59,452 nucleotides of DNA from contig JAJYPN010000013.1 in the NCBI GenBank assembly GCA_021795395.1, forward strand, positions 3,435 through 62,886. The letters are read 5' to 3'. The DNA is from Pseudomonadota bacterium (GTDB taxonomy: Bacteria; Pseudomonadota; Gammaproteobacteria; Burkholderiales; Sulfuriferulaceae). A program made the translations under genes and the position numbers. This document shows positions 38,285-47,683 of this stretch, piece by piece. Position 1 is the stretch's first letter. Every line of letters starts with the position of its first letter. The notes beneath the pieces are model-generated. The model ran no database searches. It had not been told where the DNA came from and saw only the letters and a program-made list of their open reading frames with translations.

Positions 38285-39085
38285 GTGATCTCCAATAAAT
38301 TTCTTATCATGGCTGTCCTTGCATTATCAGAAGTCACCGGGCTTGCGCATGCCGAAGGTGTTGCTACGTCGATTTATGCCGGCATCGAAGAATATCAATG
38401 GGAAGAATACGCTCCCACCGGCGAGCAACTCATGAAGGTAACCGGTCCGCGTATACGGGTAGGCCTCAATATCGCACCGCGGTTGCAGAGCAATATATTC
38501 GCTCTGGATTATGATATATCGACTTATGAAGGCACCATGAACTATTCTTCTCATGTCACTGACCCCAATACCGGCGCGTCTATCCCCCTTGCAAGCGATA
38601 TAGCCTATATGGGCGTGGATACGCATCTGGACGGCGCCTATACCGGTTTTGGCGAGCAGTTCCAGCCGGTGTTGATGCTGGGTTACGAAGGCTGGCGTCG
38701 CAGCCTGGACAGTCGCTACCTGACCGATAGCGCCGGAAACCTCGCTCCTGCTGTCGGCTATGCCGAAAACTGGTCAATGTTCTACGCCAAACTCGGCGCA
38801 CGCGGCATGGCTGGCGCTTTCACCTGGATGGCCGGGTTTAAATTGCCGTTTTCGGTCACGGACACTGCCGATTTCCTGCAATCTACCGCTCATCCCAAAG
38901 GTCTGCTGAGTGAATACATCGGCGGCGATTATGCCTTCGCCAAAGCATGGAAAGTCGGGGTCAGCTACGAAGATACCCGCTTCGGTCAATCGAATCTTAC
39001 CAATAGCATAGCCGGACCGAATTCGGTCTACCAGCCGAAATCGGATGAAGGCATATTCATGCTTTCCCTGCATAAAGCGATATAA
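38285..39085 (+). CDS. Probable outer-membrane protein of unknown function
   Basis: Protein of 266 residues with a GTG start preceded by AAAGGGA. A signal peptide (ending GLAHA/EGVA) is followed by beta-barrel-like alternation, many Tyr and Gly, and repeated amphipathic strands (SIYAGIEEYQWEEYAP, VLMLGYEGWRRSL, KVGVSYEDTRFG). The C-terminus FMLSLHKAI is not the usual aromatic end. I do not recognise the family. The Fur-like array upstream suggests regulation by iron or a similar signal. Confidence 0.68.
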   Translation: MISNKFLIMAVLALSEVTGLAHAEGVATSIYAGIEEYQWEEYAPTGEQLMKVTGPRIRVGLNIAPRLQSNIFALDYDISTYEGTMNYSSHVTDPNTGASIPLASDIAYMGVDTHLDGAYTGFGEQFQPVLMLGYEGWRRSLDSRYLTDSAGNLAPAVGYAENWSMFYAKLGARGMAGAFTWMAGFKLPFSVTDTADFLQSTAHPKGLLSEYIGGDYAFAKAWKVGVSYEDTRFGQSNLTNSIAGPNSVYQPKSDEGIFMLSLHKAI

Positions 39086-39146
39086 GCGAGATCATGAGTT
39101 GTACAGTTTGTAAGTCAATACGTGAACACTTCTTGGATGAGTTAGC

Positions 39147-40199
39147 ATGATTCTGGAAAAACTATTGTTCGTGATTCATGAAAAAACCAATGTAAGCGAT
39201 ATTCATATCGCCGTCAACGCACCCGTCCTACTGCGCAGTCCGAATGGTTACGCTCCCCTGGACGAAGAAATCGTTAGCGACGACGATATGAACGAGTTCA
39301 TATCCAATGAAGCCATGGCCGGCAAAAACTGGCGATCGGATTTGCTCTCGCAAGGCGGAAAACTCGACGGCGCGGTGGATCTGACCCTATCGCGAATACG
39401 TTACTCGATATACGAAACCGATGGCGTTTTGCATAATGTCAATATCGTCCTGCGCATCATACGCAGCGATATCATCCCCGTCGACAATCCGTCCAGTCAG
39501 AACATGCTCAAGGAATTTGCTTTGAAAGGCAAGGGGCTGATCATCATTACCGGCCCTACCGGTTCGGGCAAGACAACTACGTTGTCGGCTCTGATAGATC
39601 GGATCAATAGCGACCGATCCTGCCATATCATGACGATAGAAGACCCTATCGAATATGTACACAAGAAGAAAAAAGCCATCATTTCCCAGCGCGAAATAGG
39701 CAGCAATCTCGACAGTTTCGCCAGCGGCATTGAAGGGGCCATGCGCCAACGGCCCGATGTCATCGCAGTAGGCGAACTGCTCGACAAGGATACCGTGGAG
39801 AGCCTGTTTCGAGCCGCGGACTCCGGACACATGGTACTGGCCACCACGCACGGCCGCAGCGCCAAGGATGTCATCAACCGGCTTTTGGGATTTTTTAATA
39901 TGGATGAACGCGAACAGCGCCGCCAGATCCTCGCTTCGTGTTTAACCAGCATAGTCAGCCAGGTACTGGTACCTTCGCTCGACAAGGAAACATGGGTGCT
40001 TGCCTGCGAGATTCTGGTCAACACCCCCGGAGTTCGTTCGATGATAGCCAGCGGCAACCTGAATCAATTGCCGGCCATCATGCAGCAAGGTCGCGTAGAC
40101 GGAATGAATTTGCTGAGCAACGATTTATTGAGACTGGTCCGGGAAAACAAGATATCCCTGCAGCAAGCCCGAATGGCTTCTTACGACGACAATATTTGA
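39147..40199 (+). CDS. Divergent PilT/DotB-type secretion ATPase
   Basis: Protein of 350 residues. The N-terminal PAS-like half has SDIHIAVNAPVLLRSPNGYAPL. The ATPase has Walker A IITGPTGSGKTTTLSALID, the Asp box IMTIEDPIEYVH and Walker B DVIAVGELLDKDTV, where most PilT proteins have VGEMRD. The His box reads MVLATTHGRSA instead of TLHTNSA. No C-terminal AIRN motif is seen. No other pilus gene is in the window, so it may power another secretion process or be an orphan. It lies 64 bp before a small exported protein. Confidence 0.75.
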   Translation: MILEKLLFVIHEKTNVSDIHIAVNAPVLLRSPNGYAPLDEEIVSDDDMNEFISNEAMAGKNWRSDLLSQGGKLDGAVDLTLSRIRYSIYETDGVLHNVNIVLRIIRSDIIPVDNPSSQNMLKEFALKGKGLIIITGPTGSGKTTTLSALIDRINSDRSCHIMTIEDPIEYVHKKKKAIISQREIGSNLDSFASGIEGAMRQRPDVIAVGELLDKDTVESLFRAADSGHMVLATTHGRSAKDVINRLLGFFNMDEREQRRQILASCLTSIVSQVLVPSLDKETWVLACEILVNTPGVRSMIASGNLNQLPAIMQQGRVDGMNLLSNDLLRLVRENKISLQQARMASYDDNI

Positions 40200-40262
40200 A
40201 GCCAGTATTTATAGCCATTAATGGACTCCGGCACCATTTCCACTATCATAGAAAGAAAATTA

Positions 40263-40763
40263 ATGAAAAGATATCCCATATTCATGCTGTTATACGCGAT
40301 ACTTCTTGTAACTCCTGTGTCGTCCCATGCCTCAATCTGCACTCTGCAGGCTTATTTGGACGCCCACCACGACTGGTCGATACAAGGCGAACGCATCGAT
40401 GATTCCGAGAAAGGGAATACTGCGATACACGACCATGTTTCCGCGGTTATACAAACACGGGTAGCACGAAACGACTATAATTCTCGCAATACACAAAACA
40501 ACAGAACCTATCTTACCTATACAAAAACCAATCCGGCAACGAATAAGGTATATACAGGTCGAACCAGCGGGTTTGGCAGTCCCGAAGATATCCTGCGCAA
40601 AATGGACGCCACACATCACATGAATGCGCAAGGCTTCGGACCGGCACAACTGGACCGGGCTTCGAACAACAAATACGTCATCCGCTCGCAAGCAAAACAC
40701 TTATTCAAGGCGCACCGCGCGGCTGACAGAGAAGCGAAATCGACCGATGGCATACCACAATAA
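40263..40763 (+). CDS. Exported small protein with a toxin-like C-terminal domain
   Basis: About 166 residues. A cleavable signal peptide (MKRYPIFMLLYAILLVTPVSSHA) precedes a unique N-terminal half, then a C-terminal domain: LTYTKTNPATNKVYTGRTSG, DATHHMNAQGFGPAQLDR, and NKYVIRSQAKHLFKAHRA. The Y...VYxGRTSG...HH...GFGPAxLD...R arrangement resembles a domain at the C-termini of polymorphic/RHS toxins, with a GIY-YIG-nuclease-like core. That link is my recollection, not a search result. No immunity gene is evident. Its role, toxin, effector or orphan domain, is unknown. Confidence 0.55.
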   Translation: MKRYPIFMLLYAILLVTPVSSHASICTLQAYLDAHHDWSIQGERIDDSEKGNTAIHDHVSAVIQTRVARNDYNSRNTQNNRTYLTYTKTNPATNKVYTGRTSGFGSPEDILRKMDATHHMNAQGFGPAQLDRASNNKYVIRSQAKHLFKAHRAADREAKSTDGIPQ

Positions 40764-40916
40764 ACTTATCCGGAGCGCTTTGCTCTTTATCCAAAAAATA
40801 AAGATGTAATTCGATAAGCATATAAAGTACACGTATCCGCCAAGCAAAGAATTGCGTATTGATCGCGAACATAGCACAATGCGCACATCCTTTATTCGTG
40901 TGGATTTTCATACTTG

Positions 40917-41750
40917 ATGATAGATAACGCCCAGCTTGCAATCACACTGCACCAGAATGTCGCAACCGCGATGCAGGAAGATATCTCCACCGGCGATCTC
41001 ACTTCACAGCTTATTCCCGCCGACAGGCAGGGATCGGCGCATATTTTATGTCGCGAACCGGCAGTTTTATGCGGTAAGGCTTGGTTTGAAGCCTGTTTTC
41101 GTTTGCTCGACCCCAATTTCAATATCGTATGGCATGCCGAGGAAGGAGAATCGATTTCAGCCGATCAGCAACTCTGCGAATTTAGCGGCAACGCCCGCGC
41201 ACTGCTTACTGCCGAACGCACCGCGATAAATTTTTTGCAGACGCTTTCCGCTACCGCTACCGCTACCCGGCGATTTACCCAGCTAACGCAAGGTTTATCC
41301 ACGTTAGTGATGGACACCCGAAAAACCATCCCGGGGTTAAGGCTGGCCCAAAAATACGCTGTCATGACGGGTGGCGGCAGCAATCAGCGCATAGGTTTAT
41401 TCGACGGCATCCTGATCAAGGAGAATCATATTTCCGCTGCCGGTGGCATTGCAGCCGCTTTGGCCGCCACGCAAAACGCCACTGTGCCGGTACAAATCGA
41501 AGTCGAAACCCTGCATGAACTTGAATCCGCGCTCGAAGCCGGAGCGGTATTGATACTGCTGGATAATTTCGATCTCGAACAATTGCGTGCGGCGGTCAAG
41601 CTCACTCATGGACGCGCCATACTGGAAGCTTCAGGCGGCATAAACCTCTCCAATTTACGCGCTATCGCCGAAACGGGAGTTCAACGCATTTCCATCGGTT
41701 CGATTACCAAACATATCCAGGCGGTAGACTTGTCCATGCGCATGGATTAA
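40917..41750 (+). CDS. nadC: Nicotinate-nucleotide pyrophosphorylase (carboxylating)
   Basis: Quinolinate phosphoribosyltransferase of about 277 residues in de novo NAD synthesis: quinolinate plus PRPP to nicotinate mononucleotide and CO2. Evidence: EDISTGDLTSQLIP, ERTAINFLQTLSATAT, VMDTRKTIPGLRLAQKYAVMTGGG, NHRIG-like NQRIGLFDGILIKENHI, and VEVETLHELESALEAG. ATG 40917 is used. An 118-bp-plus gap upstream contains no gene. Confidence 0.94.
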   Translation: MIDNAQLAITLHQNVATAMQEDISTGDLTSQLIPADRQGSAHILCREPAVLCGKAWFEACFRLLDPNFNIVWHAEEGESISADQQLCEFSGNARALLTAERTAINFLQTLSATATATRRFTQLTQGLSTLVMDTRKTIPGLRLAQKYAVMTGGGSNQRIGLFDGILIKENHISAAGGIAAALAATQNATVPVQIEVETLHELESALEAGAVLILLDNFDLEQLRAAVKLTHGRAILEASGGINLSNLRAIAETGVQRISIGSITKHIQAVDLSMRMD

Positions 41751-41774
41751 TGCGATGGATGGTAAACTGCTGGC

Positions 41775-42797
41775 ATGGCCTTACAACTCCTGATTCCCGA
41801 TCTCATTCCGGTCGCAGAAATGAATTCGTCCTTGCTGAGCGACTTGCACTTGCCGTCGCTGAGTATCTTGTTGGCTCGCGCATCGCGCAACGAAACCTTG
41901 TCCGCCGACACGCCGGAGACGGTGCTATACAAGCATTACGGCATACAGCGCCAATCGGACTGGCCGATTGCCCCGATCGCTTTGCAGGCGGATGGCGGCG
42001 ATCCGCGCGGCCATTATTGGCTGCGTGCCGACCCGGTGCATTTGCGCGCTACCCGGGAACAACTGATGCTGGTCGATAGCGCCGCATTCAATCTCGACCA
42101 GAATGAAGCGGAATTATTTGCCCATGCCTTCAACCGGCATTTTCATGAGGACGGTTATGCGCTCTATCCATTACATCCAAAACGCTGGTATATGCAGCTG
42201 CCGCAACCCCCGCGGATAACAACGAGCACGGTCAACACGGTCGCCGGCAAACCTATCGATGCCTTTCTTCCCCAAGGCGTCGATGCGCTGGATTGGCATC
42301 GTTTTTACAATGAAATTCAAATGCTGTTTTTCAGTCTTCCGGTAAACGAGCAGCGTGAAGCACGCGGCGAGCTCGCCGTCAATAGCCTTTGGTGCTGGGG
42401 CGGCGGAACGATGCCAGGCGGTCTAAGTAGCATTGACAGCAAACTTTGGGCCAACGACAGGGATGCTCGCGCGCTTGCCGCAGTGACCGGCAGCGCTTAC
42501 GCGCCTTTGCCGGCGCATGCCAGCGCCATCGGCGATCCGTCGCTGGTCTATCTCGATACGCTGTCCGGCGCCGCGCAATACGCCGATTATCAAGGCTGGC
42601 GCGAAGCCTTGATGCAACTGGAGGAAAACTGGTTCGAGCCGCTGCTTGCGCAATTGAAATCGGGAAGCTTGTCTTCATTGCATATTGCCACTATTGCCCA
42701 CGGTCATACCGTAAACTGGCATATCGGGCGCACTGATCTATACAAACTATGGCGGCGCGAAAGTCTCAATAACTCATTGAAATTAATTGAAAAATAA
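41775..42797 (+). CDS. COG4255-like protein of unknown function
   Basis: Protein of 340 residues, 24 bp after nadC. Conserved features I recognise are an N-terminal MALQLLIPDLIPVAE, a central HPKRWYMQLPQPP and the motif NSLWCWGGGTMPG. Relatives are often labelled phosphoglycerate mutase-like, but I see none of the alkaline-phosphatase-superfamily metal motifs, so that name should not be trusted. No signal peptide or transmembrane helix. Function unknown; possible co-transcription with nadC. Confidence 0.7.
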   Translation: MALQLLIPDLIPVAEMNSSLLSDLHLPSLSILLARASRNETLSADTPETVLYKHYGIQRQSDWPIAPIALQADGGDPRGHYWLRADPVHLRATREQLMLVDSAAFNLDQNEAELFAHAFNRHFHEDGYALYPLHPKRWYMQLPQPPRITTSTVNTVAGKPIDAFLPQGVDALDWHRFYNEIQMLFFSLPVNEQREARGELAVNSLWCWGGGTMPGGLSSIDSKLWANDRDARALAAVTGSAYAPLPAHASAIGDPSLVYLDTLSGAAQYADYQGWREALMQLEENWFEPLLAQLKSGSLSSLHIATIAHGHTVNWHIGRTDLYKLWRRESLNNSLKLIEK

Positions 42798-42932
42798 TTA
42801 AACCTCCACACGATAGCGAATGCCGTCAGGATAAGCAGCAAAAGTCAAAAACCGAATTGTACGAGTAGTACCTAAGACTTCTATGTCCTTTTAACGAGGT
42901 GAGCAAGCGCAGTCATCCTGAACTGGCCTCTA

Positions 42933-44081
42933 CTATTCAGCGCGTTGATACATCTGCAAATAGGCGGTTTTTTCCAGCGGCGGGACGTGCGCTACCGCTA
43001 GCATATCCTGCAAATGCGCAGGCGTACTGACACCCACCAGAGATGTGCCTACTCCCGGCGTTGAACGGTTAAACTGCAGGGCGCGTTGCGCATGGTTCTG
43101 CAGCATGGGCATGGCCTGTTGCACCGGATCCATCGCCTGATTCGCCAGATGACCTTTGAACAGGGTATGACTGGCCATCAAATACACACCCAATTGATGC
43201 GCCGCCTGGATAGTCGAGGCGATATTACCCTGCCCCGTCGCCTGGCTGAATCGGGTAAAGCCCTCCTGCATCACCTGATTGAATGGCATCTGTACGACCT
43301 TGAACTGATGTTTGGCCTGGTCGTCACGCCAGATGGCGCGTGCCGCTTTTTCCGCATGACCCTGCATCGAAGTAATCGACTGAAACAGGGGGTTGTCGGT
43401 TTCGACACGGAATCCATCGAATGTGGAAATTCCGTAATAACGCAATTTTTTATCTTTCACCGCCTGTTCGAGTACCATGAAGACTTTTTCCAGCTTGCGG
43501 TTGAGCTGGTCTTTGCCGATAGCCGGAATATGGACTTCCGGCTGGTCGATCAGAAAGGCGTCCAGCGTTTCCACGCCCATCAGCCGGCGCGACAATTCCA
43601 GCTGGAAAGCGATGTATTCGGGGCTGATGCAATGCGCTTGCGTCAGGTCTTCGAGGCGTCCCAGCCCTTTGGCGACGACTTCCTGCTGAAACCATGCCGC
43701 CGGATCGGCCGGCCGTTCGTTGCGGAAGCTCAAAAAACCGCCCTTGGAAATCAGGAACATCTGCTCGCGTGTTACGCCGGATTCCATGGCACGACGTATA
43801 CCGAAACCTACCGCCGCCGCCGAACGGCCGTAACGGTAATGCGCGCCGGTATCGATGACATTGATACCCTGTGTCAGCGCGTCGGCGACGATATCGGCGT
43901 ACTGCGCGTCGACCTCATCGCTCGGCGCGCCGGGAAAAGTACCCAGTCCTAATGAAGATAATTGCAGATGAATATTGAGAAAATCGCTGTAATGGCCTTC
44001 GGCGCACTCTTTGCCGAAAGTCGTCACATAGTGTTTACTGGCTCGCATCGAGCAGTGGCCGGGTATCAAGGTCGTAGTCAT
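42933..44081 (-). CDS. Aldo/keto reductase family protein
   Basis: About 382 residues with a (beta/alpha)8 aldo/keto reductase fold: LGLGTFPG, INVIDTGAHYRYGRSAAAVG (Asp and Tyr of the tetrad), FLISKGG (Lys), RRLMGVETLDAFLIDQPE and a C-terminal cofactor region with GTSLVGVSTPAHLQD. It uses NADP(H); the substrate is unknown. The start overlaps the stop of the deacetylase gene (ATGA), placing it last in a four-gene operon with ispD, ispF and the deacetylase. Confidence 0.87.
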   Translation of the reverse strand: MTTTLIPGHCSMRASKHYVTTFGKECAEGHYSDFLNIHLQLSSLGLGTFPGAPSDEVDAQYADIVADALTQGINVIDTGAHYRYGRSAAAVGFGIRRAMESGVTREQMFLISKGGFLSFRNERPADPAAWFQQEVVAKGLGRLEDLTQAHCISPEYIAFQLELSRRLMGVETLDAFLIDQPEVHIPAIGKDQLNRKLEKVFMVLEQAVKDKKLRYYGISTFDGFRVETDNPLFQSITSMQGHAEKAARAIWRDDQAKHQFKVVQMPFNQVMQEGFTRFSQATGQGNIASTIQAAHQLGVYLMASHTLFKGHLANQAMDPVQQAMPMLQNHAQRALQFNRSTPGVGTSLVGVSTPAHLQDMLAVAHVPPLEKTAYLQMYQRAE

Positions 44082-45250
44082 GGCAAATTTGCAATCAGAA
44101 GATGTTGTTGAACGGAGGCGATCAGCCTATGAATTTCGGGGCGCACCGCGATGGACGACAGGACATCGACACGGGAATTAAACAGTTGCTCGAAATGCGG
44201 TTCATCCTCATCCATGTCCCATGCCACCGAGCGCAAGGCGGCCACCGCGGCAGCAGGAAGCATTTCGGGCAAACTGCGTCCCGACAGCAAGGCCCATAAA
44301 CCGGTCCATGCGCGCGCCAGTACCAATGGATGATAGCCGCCGCCGCCCGTTACCAGCAGTCGCGGGGTGCCGTCGCCGTGTACCGGGCTGGTTTCGATTA
44401 CGGTTTGGGATATCCCCAGGAATCCCTGCGTACTCAAACCCAGTTTCCCCAGCGGATCGGCAAAGATCATATCCGTACCGGCTTGCAACACCACCGCATC
44501 GGGCCTGAAACCCTCTAACACCGGCTGCCACACGGCATCGAATACCAGCCGGTATTCCGCATCGTTGGTGCCTTCAGGCAAGGGAATATTCAGGCTGGCA
44601 TGACCGATAGCGCTGCTATCGCAAAGCTGACCGCCGGTGAACGGATAAGCGTAACCGCAGTCCATATGCAAGGATAAGGTAAAAACTTCCGGATCGTCCA
44701 GAAATGCCGCTTCCACCCCATCGCCGTGATGGGCGTCGATATCGATGTAAAGTACCCTCCAGCCTTCACGCCGCAAGCGCATGATGCCCAATACCGTATC
44801 GTTGAAATAACAGAAACCTTGCGCCTTATCCGGTCGCGCATGATGCATGCCGCCCGCCGGATTGAATCCGATACGGCCGCGTATTACTTGTTCCGCCGCC
44901 TGGATGGAAGCGCCGGCGGCAGTCGCCGGAATAGTAAAAAAATTGTCGAAATAGGGATTTTCCAGCGTGCCCAATTGATGCCTCTGCCGAACCTGGTTGC
45001 TCACACGGCCCAGCGCTTCCGCTTTTTTGAATGCCGAAATATATTCCGCCGTATGAAACCATTCCAGTTCGAAATCTGCCGCCTTGCGCGCGTGGACGAA
45101 CTCAGATGGAGTCAAGGCATCGTACGCCCGTATCAGTTCGGTCGCCAGAGAGACGCGCGGAATGGCCAGAGGATGATTCGTGCCGTACGCATTGCGACGA
45201 TACTGCGAACCGCCTATGTAAGTCGCTTTACGTCCCGGCGGCACATTCAT
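44078..45250 (-). CDS. Histone-deacetylase-superfamily protein (AcuC/HDAC type)
   Basis: Zn-dependent deacetylase of 390 residues. Evidence: [19 protein letters not shown] (catalytic His-His), [18 protein letters not shown] (Zn-binding Asp and His), [20 protein letters not shown] (Asp), and [17 protein letters not shown]. The likely substrate is a small acetylated metabolite or an acetylated protein; many bacterial members are polyamine or AcuC-like. Starts within the stop of ispF (ATGA), so the genes are translationally coupled. Confidence 0.9.
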   Translation of the reverse strand: MNVPPGRKATYIGGSQYRRNAYGTNHPLAIPRVSLATELIRAYDALTPSEFVHARKAADFELEWFHTAEYISAFKKAEALGRVSNQVRQRHQLGTLENPYFDNFFTIPATAAGASIQAAEQVIRGRIGFNPAGGMHHARPDKAQGFCYFNDTVLGIMRLRREGWRVLYIDIDAHHGDGVEAAFLDDPEVFTLSLHMDCGYAYPFTGGQLCDSSAIGHASLNIPLPEGTNDAEYRLVFDAVWQPVLEGFRPDAVVLQAGTDMIFADPLGKLGLSTQGFLGISQTVIETSPVHGDGTPRLLVTGGGGYHPLVLARAWTGLWALLSGRSLPEMLPAAAVAALRSVAWDMDEDEPHFEQLFNSRVDVLSSIAVRPEIHRLIASVQQHLLIANLP

Positions 45251-45747
45251 GGGCGGTCATCGGCAGTACGGAGTTGCAGCAGACATACCGCTTCAGCGGC
45301 AATGCCCTCGCCCCGTCCGGCAAAACCGAGTTTCTCCGTAGTCGTCGCTTTTACGTTCACCGCACCGATTTCCGCGCCCAGATCGGCAGCGATATGCTTG
45401 CGCATCGTTTCGATATGCGGCGCCATTCTGGGCGCCTGAGCGATGATGGTGCAATCCAGGTTCGCCAAACGGTAACCGCGTTCAGTAATCAGAACGGCGA
45501 CAGCACGTAACAGTTCGCGGCTGTCGATATTGCGGTAGCGTGCATCAGTATCGGGAAAATGACGGCCGATATCGCCCAGTGCGGCAGCCCCGAGCAGCGC
45601 ATCGCAGATCGCGTGCAGCAGGACGTCGGCATCGGAATGCCCTGCCAGCCCCAGAGGATGAGGAATATCGACACCACCGACTATCAATTTGCGTTGCGGA
45701 GCAAACGCATGCACATCGAGGCCGTGACCTATACGAAAATTGTTCAT
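45247..45747 (-). CDS. ispF: 2-C-methyl-D-erythritol 2,4-cyclodiphosphate synthase
   Basis: MEP-pathway enzyme of 166 residues. Metal site [11 protein letters not shown], and [20 protein letters not shown] with [11 protein letters not shown]-terminal [22 protein letters not shown]. It converts CDP-ME-2-phosphate to the cyclic diphosphate. It is 32 bp downstream of ispD and overlaps the deacetylase start by 4 bp. Full length. Confidence 0.97.
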   Translation of the reverse strand: MNNFRIGHGLDVHAFAPQRKLIVGGVDIPHPLGLAGHSDADVLLHAICDALLGAAALGDIGRHFPDTDARYRNIDSRELLRAVAVLITERGYRLANLDCTIIAQAPRMAPHIETMRKHIAADLGAEIGAVNVKATTTEKLGFAGRGEGIAAEAVCLLQLRTADDRP

Positions 45748-45779
45748 TTATCCGACCATGATACGTTAAGAAATTTCTG

Positions 45780-46484
45780 TCAACCGTTTCTTGCCGACCC
45801 CTGCCGTTGGGCAAGTATCGATCTTGCCATTTCCAGATCGTCTGGGAAAGTGACCTTGAAATTACTGCTGTCCGCCGTGACAAGCAATGGCGCAAAACCC
45901 AAGGTTTCTATCGCACTGGCTTCATCGGTATGGACATGACTGGAACCGGCGCTCAATGCCTGCCGCAATAGCGCATGCCGAAACATTTGCGGAGTTTGAG
46001 CCTGCCATAATCGTTCGCGTGATTCGGTAGCGCTGATGCGGTTCTGCCCGTTGCTGCGTTTCAGGGTATCGGCTACCGGTATGGCGAGCAAGCCGCCTAC
46101 TGCATCGTCGGCTACGCCATCGAGCAGGCAGTCGACCAAAGCGCCGCTCAGACAGGGCCGCGCGGCATCGTGCACCAATATCCAGTCGTCGCCTGCCACC
46201 GGCATCTCGGCAAGTCCGTTAGCGACGCTCGCGGCACGCGTTGCACCGCCGCACCTCAATACTACCACTTTATTGCCGAATTCAGACCAGTCGTAGCTAC
46301 TCCAATACCCGTCTTCCGCCGACAATACCACAAACACCCGTTCGATTCTCGGCGATGCCGCCAGTACTCGAACGGCGTGATAGATCATCGGATATCCGGC
46401 AATTTCAAGATATTGCTTGGGCGAGTCGGCGCCCATGCGGGTGCCGATACCGGCAGCCGGTATCAGTCCGTAATAAAGGTTCAT
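45780..46484 (-). CDS. ispD: 2-C-methyl-D-erythritol 4-phosphate cytidylyltransferase
   Basis: MEP-pathway enzyme of 234 residues. Nucleotide-binding start [25 protein letters not shown], then [29 protein letters not shown], and [12 protein letters not shown], with PDDLEMAR near the C-terminus. It joins CTP to MEP. First gene of the minus-strand operon ispD-ispF-deacetylase-aldo/keto reductase, divergent from moaA. Confidence 0.96.
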   Translation of the reverse strand: MNLYYGLIPAAGIGTRMGADSPKQYLEIAGYPMIYHAVRVLAASPRIERVFVVLSAEDGYWSSYDWSEFGNKVVVLRCGGATRAASVANGLAEMPVAGDDWILVHDAARPCLSGALVDCLLDGVADDAVGGLLAIPVADTLKRSNGQNRISATESRERLWQAQTPQMFRHALLRQALSAGSSHVHTDEASAIETLGFAPLLVTADSSNFKVTFPDDLEMARSILAQRQGSARNG

Positions 46485-46549
46485 GCTGTATCGCTTTCAA
46501 AACATGAAGTTATGCAATGATTCCGGCTTGGTTCATTCCTGTGTACGGA

Positions 46550-46578
46550 TTGATTAAAATCCGGATTGAGATTATAGT
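46550..46578 (+). promoter_or_regulatory. Promoter of moaA
   Basis: TTGATT (46550-46555), a 17-bp spacer and TATAGT (46573-46578) form a near-consensus sigma-70 promoter 41 bp before the moaA start. Confidence 0.7.
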
Positions 46579-46618
46579 CGAAATACACGTATTCTCTGCC
46601 ATTTACTGGTTATATGCC

Positions 46619-47605
46619 ATGCTAGCCCCGAGTCACCTCACCGACGCATACGGTCGCCGCATCGAGTATGTACGTCTTTCAGTCACCGACCGGTGCGACT
46701 TGCGCTGTAATTATTGCATGCCCGAAGGGTATCGCGACTTCGAAGAGCCGGCTCACTGGCTTACTTTCGACGAAATCGAACGATTGCTGAGCGCGTTTGC
46801 CGGTTTGGGCCTGTACCGGATACGATTGACCGGCGGCGAACCCTTGCTGCGGCGTAATTTGCCACAGCTCGCTGCACGCATCGCCAACATCCCGGGTATT
46901 AACGACCTGTCCCTGTCGACGAACGCCACGCAACTGGAAAAACACGCCGTAGCGCTCAAGCACGCTGGCATTACCCGCCTCAACGTCAGTCTGGATTCCT
47001 TGCGCCAGGAACGGATCGCGGCGATCACCAAACGCGATGTACTGACAACTATTCTGGCAGGACTTGAATGCGCCAGGCAGGTCGGCTTCGAACAGATCAA
47101 AATCAATATGGTAGCGATGCGTGGCATCAACGACGATGAAATCGAAGCCATGGTGGCGTATTGCCTGGAGCAGGGATTCATTTTGCGGCTGATCGAAACC
47201 ATGCCCATGGGCAAAACCGGTCGCAATGCCGCCTACATGAATTTGCAGCCGGTCAAGGCAAGGCTTGCGCTGCGTTATGGCCTGATTGAAACCGTACTTC
47301 CTGGCGGCGGTCCGGCGCGTTACCTCGGCACACCCGACGGCAGTTTTACAGTAGGTTTCATCACTCCTGTTTCACAGCATTTTTGCGACACCTGCAATCG
47401 CGTACGCCTGGCGGTCGACGGTACGCTGTATTTGTGTCTCGGCCAGGAAAACAAATTCGAATTTCGCCCGCTGCTGCGCGACGGAGCCAGCGACAGCGAA
47501 CTCGAAGCAGCCATTCTGCAGGCGATCCGCTATAAACCCGAACGCCATGAATTTATCGAACAGCCCGACAAGATCGTACGCTTCATGTCGATGACCGGCG
47601 GCTAA
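46619..47605 (+). CDS. moaA: GTP 3',8-cyclase MoaA
   Basis: Radical-SAM enzyme of about 328 residues, first step of molybdopterin synthesis. N-terminal SVTDRCDLRCNYCMPEG gives the [4Fe-4S]-SAM cluster (Cys26, 30, 33). RLTGGEPLLRRNL follows, and the second cluster is FCDTCNRVRLAVDGTLYLCL near the C-terminus, which ends MTGG (the double-Gly needed for activity). ATG 46619 is preferred; an upstream frame extends past the promoter. Confidence 0.95.
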   Translation: MLAPSHLTDAYGRRIEYVRLSVTDRCDLRCNYCMPEGYRDFEEPAHWLTFDEIERLLSAFAGLGLYRIRLTGGEPLLRRNLPQLAARIANIPGINDLSLSTNATQLEKHAVALKHAGITRLNVSLDSLRQERIAAITKRDVLTTILAGLECARQVGFEQIKINMVAMRGINDDEIEAMVAYCLEQGFILRLIETMPMGKTGRNAAYMNLQPVKARLALRYGLIETVLPGGGPARYLGTPDGSFTVGFITPVSQHFCDTCNRVRLAVDGTLYLCLGQENKFEFRPLLRDGASDSELEAAILQAIRYKPERHEFIEQPDKIVRFMSMTGG

Positions 47606-47683
47606 ACCAAGTGATACCGGTTTTTGGTATTTGTGGAATTGCAGGGTAAAATTCCGCCTCTGCTCTTACCATCCATGTTAATT

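Noticed and set aside
41775-42797. Phosphoglycerate mutase
   Set aside because: The database-style label is not supported by any visible catalytic motif, so it is left as unknown.
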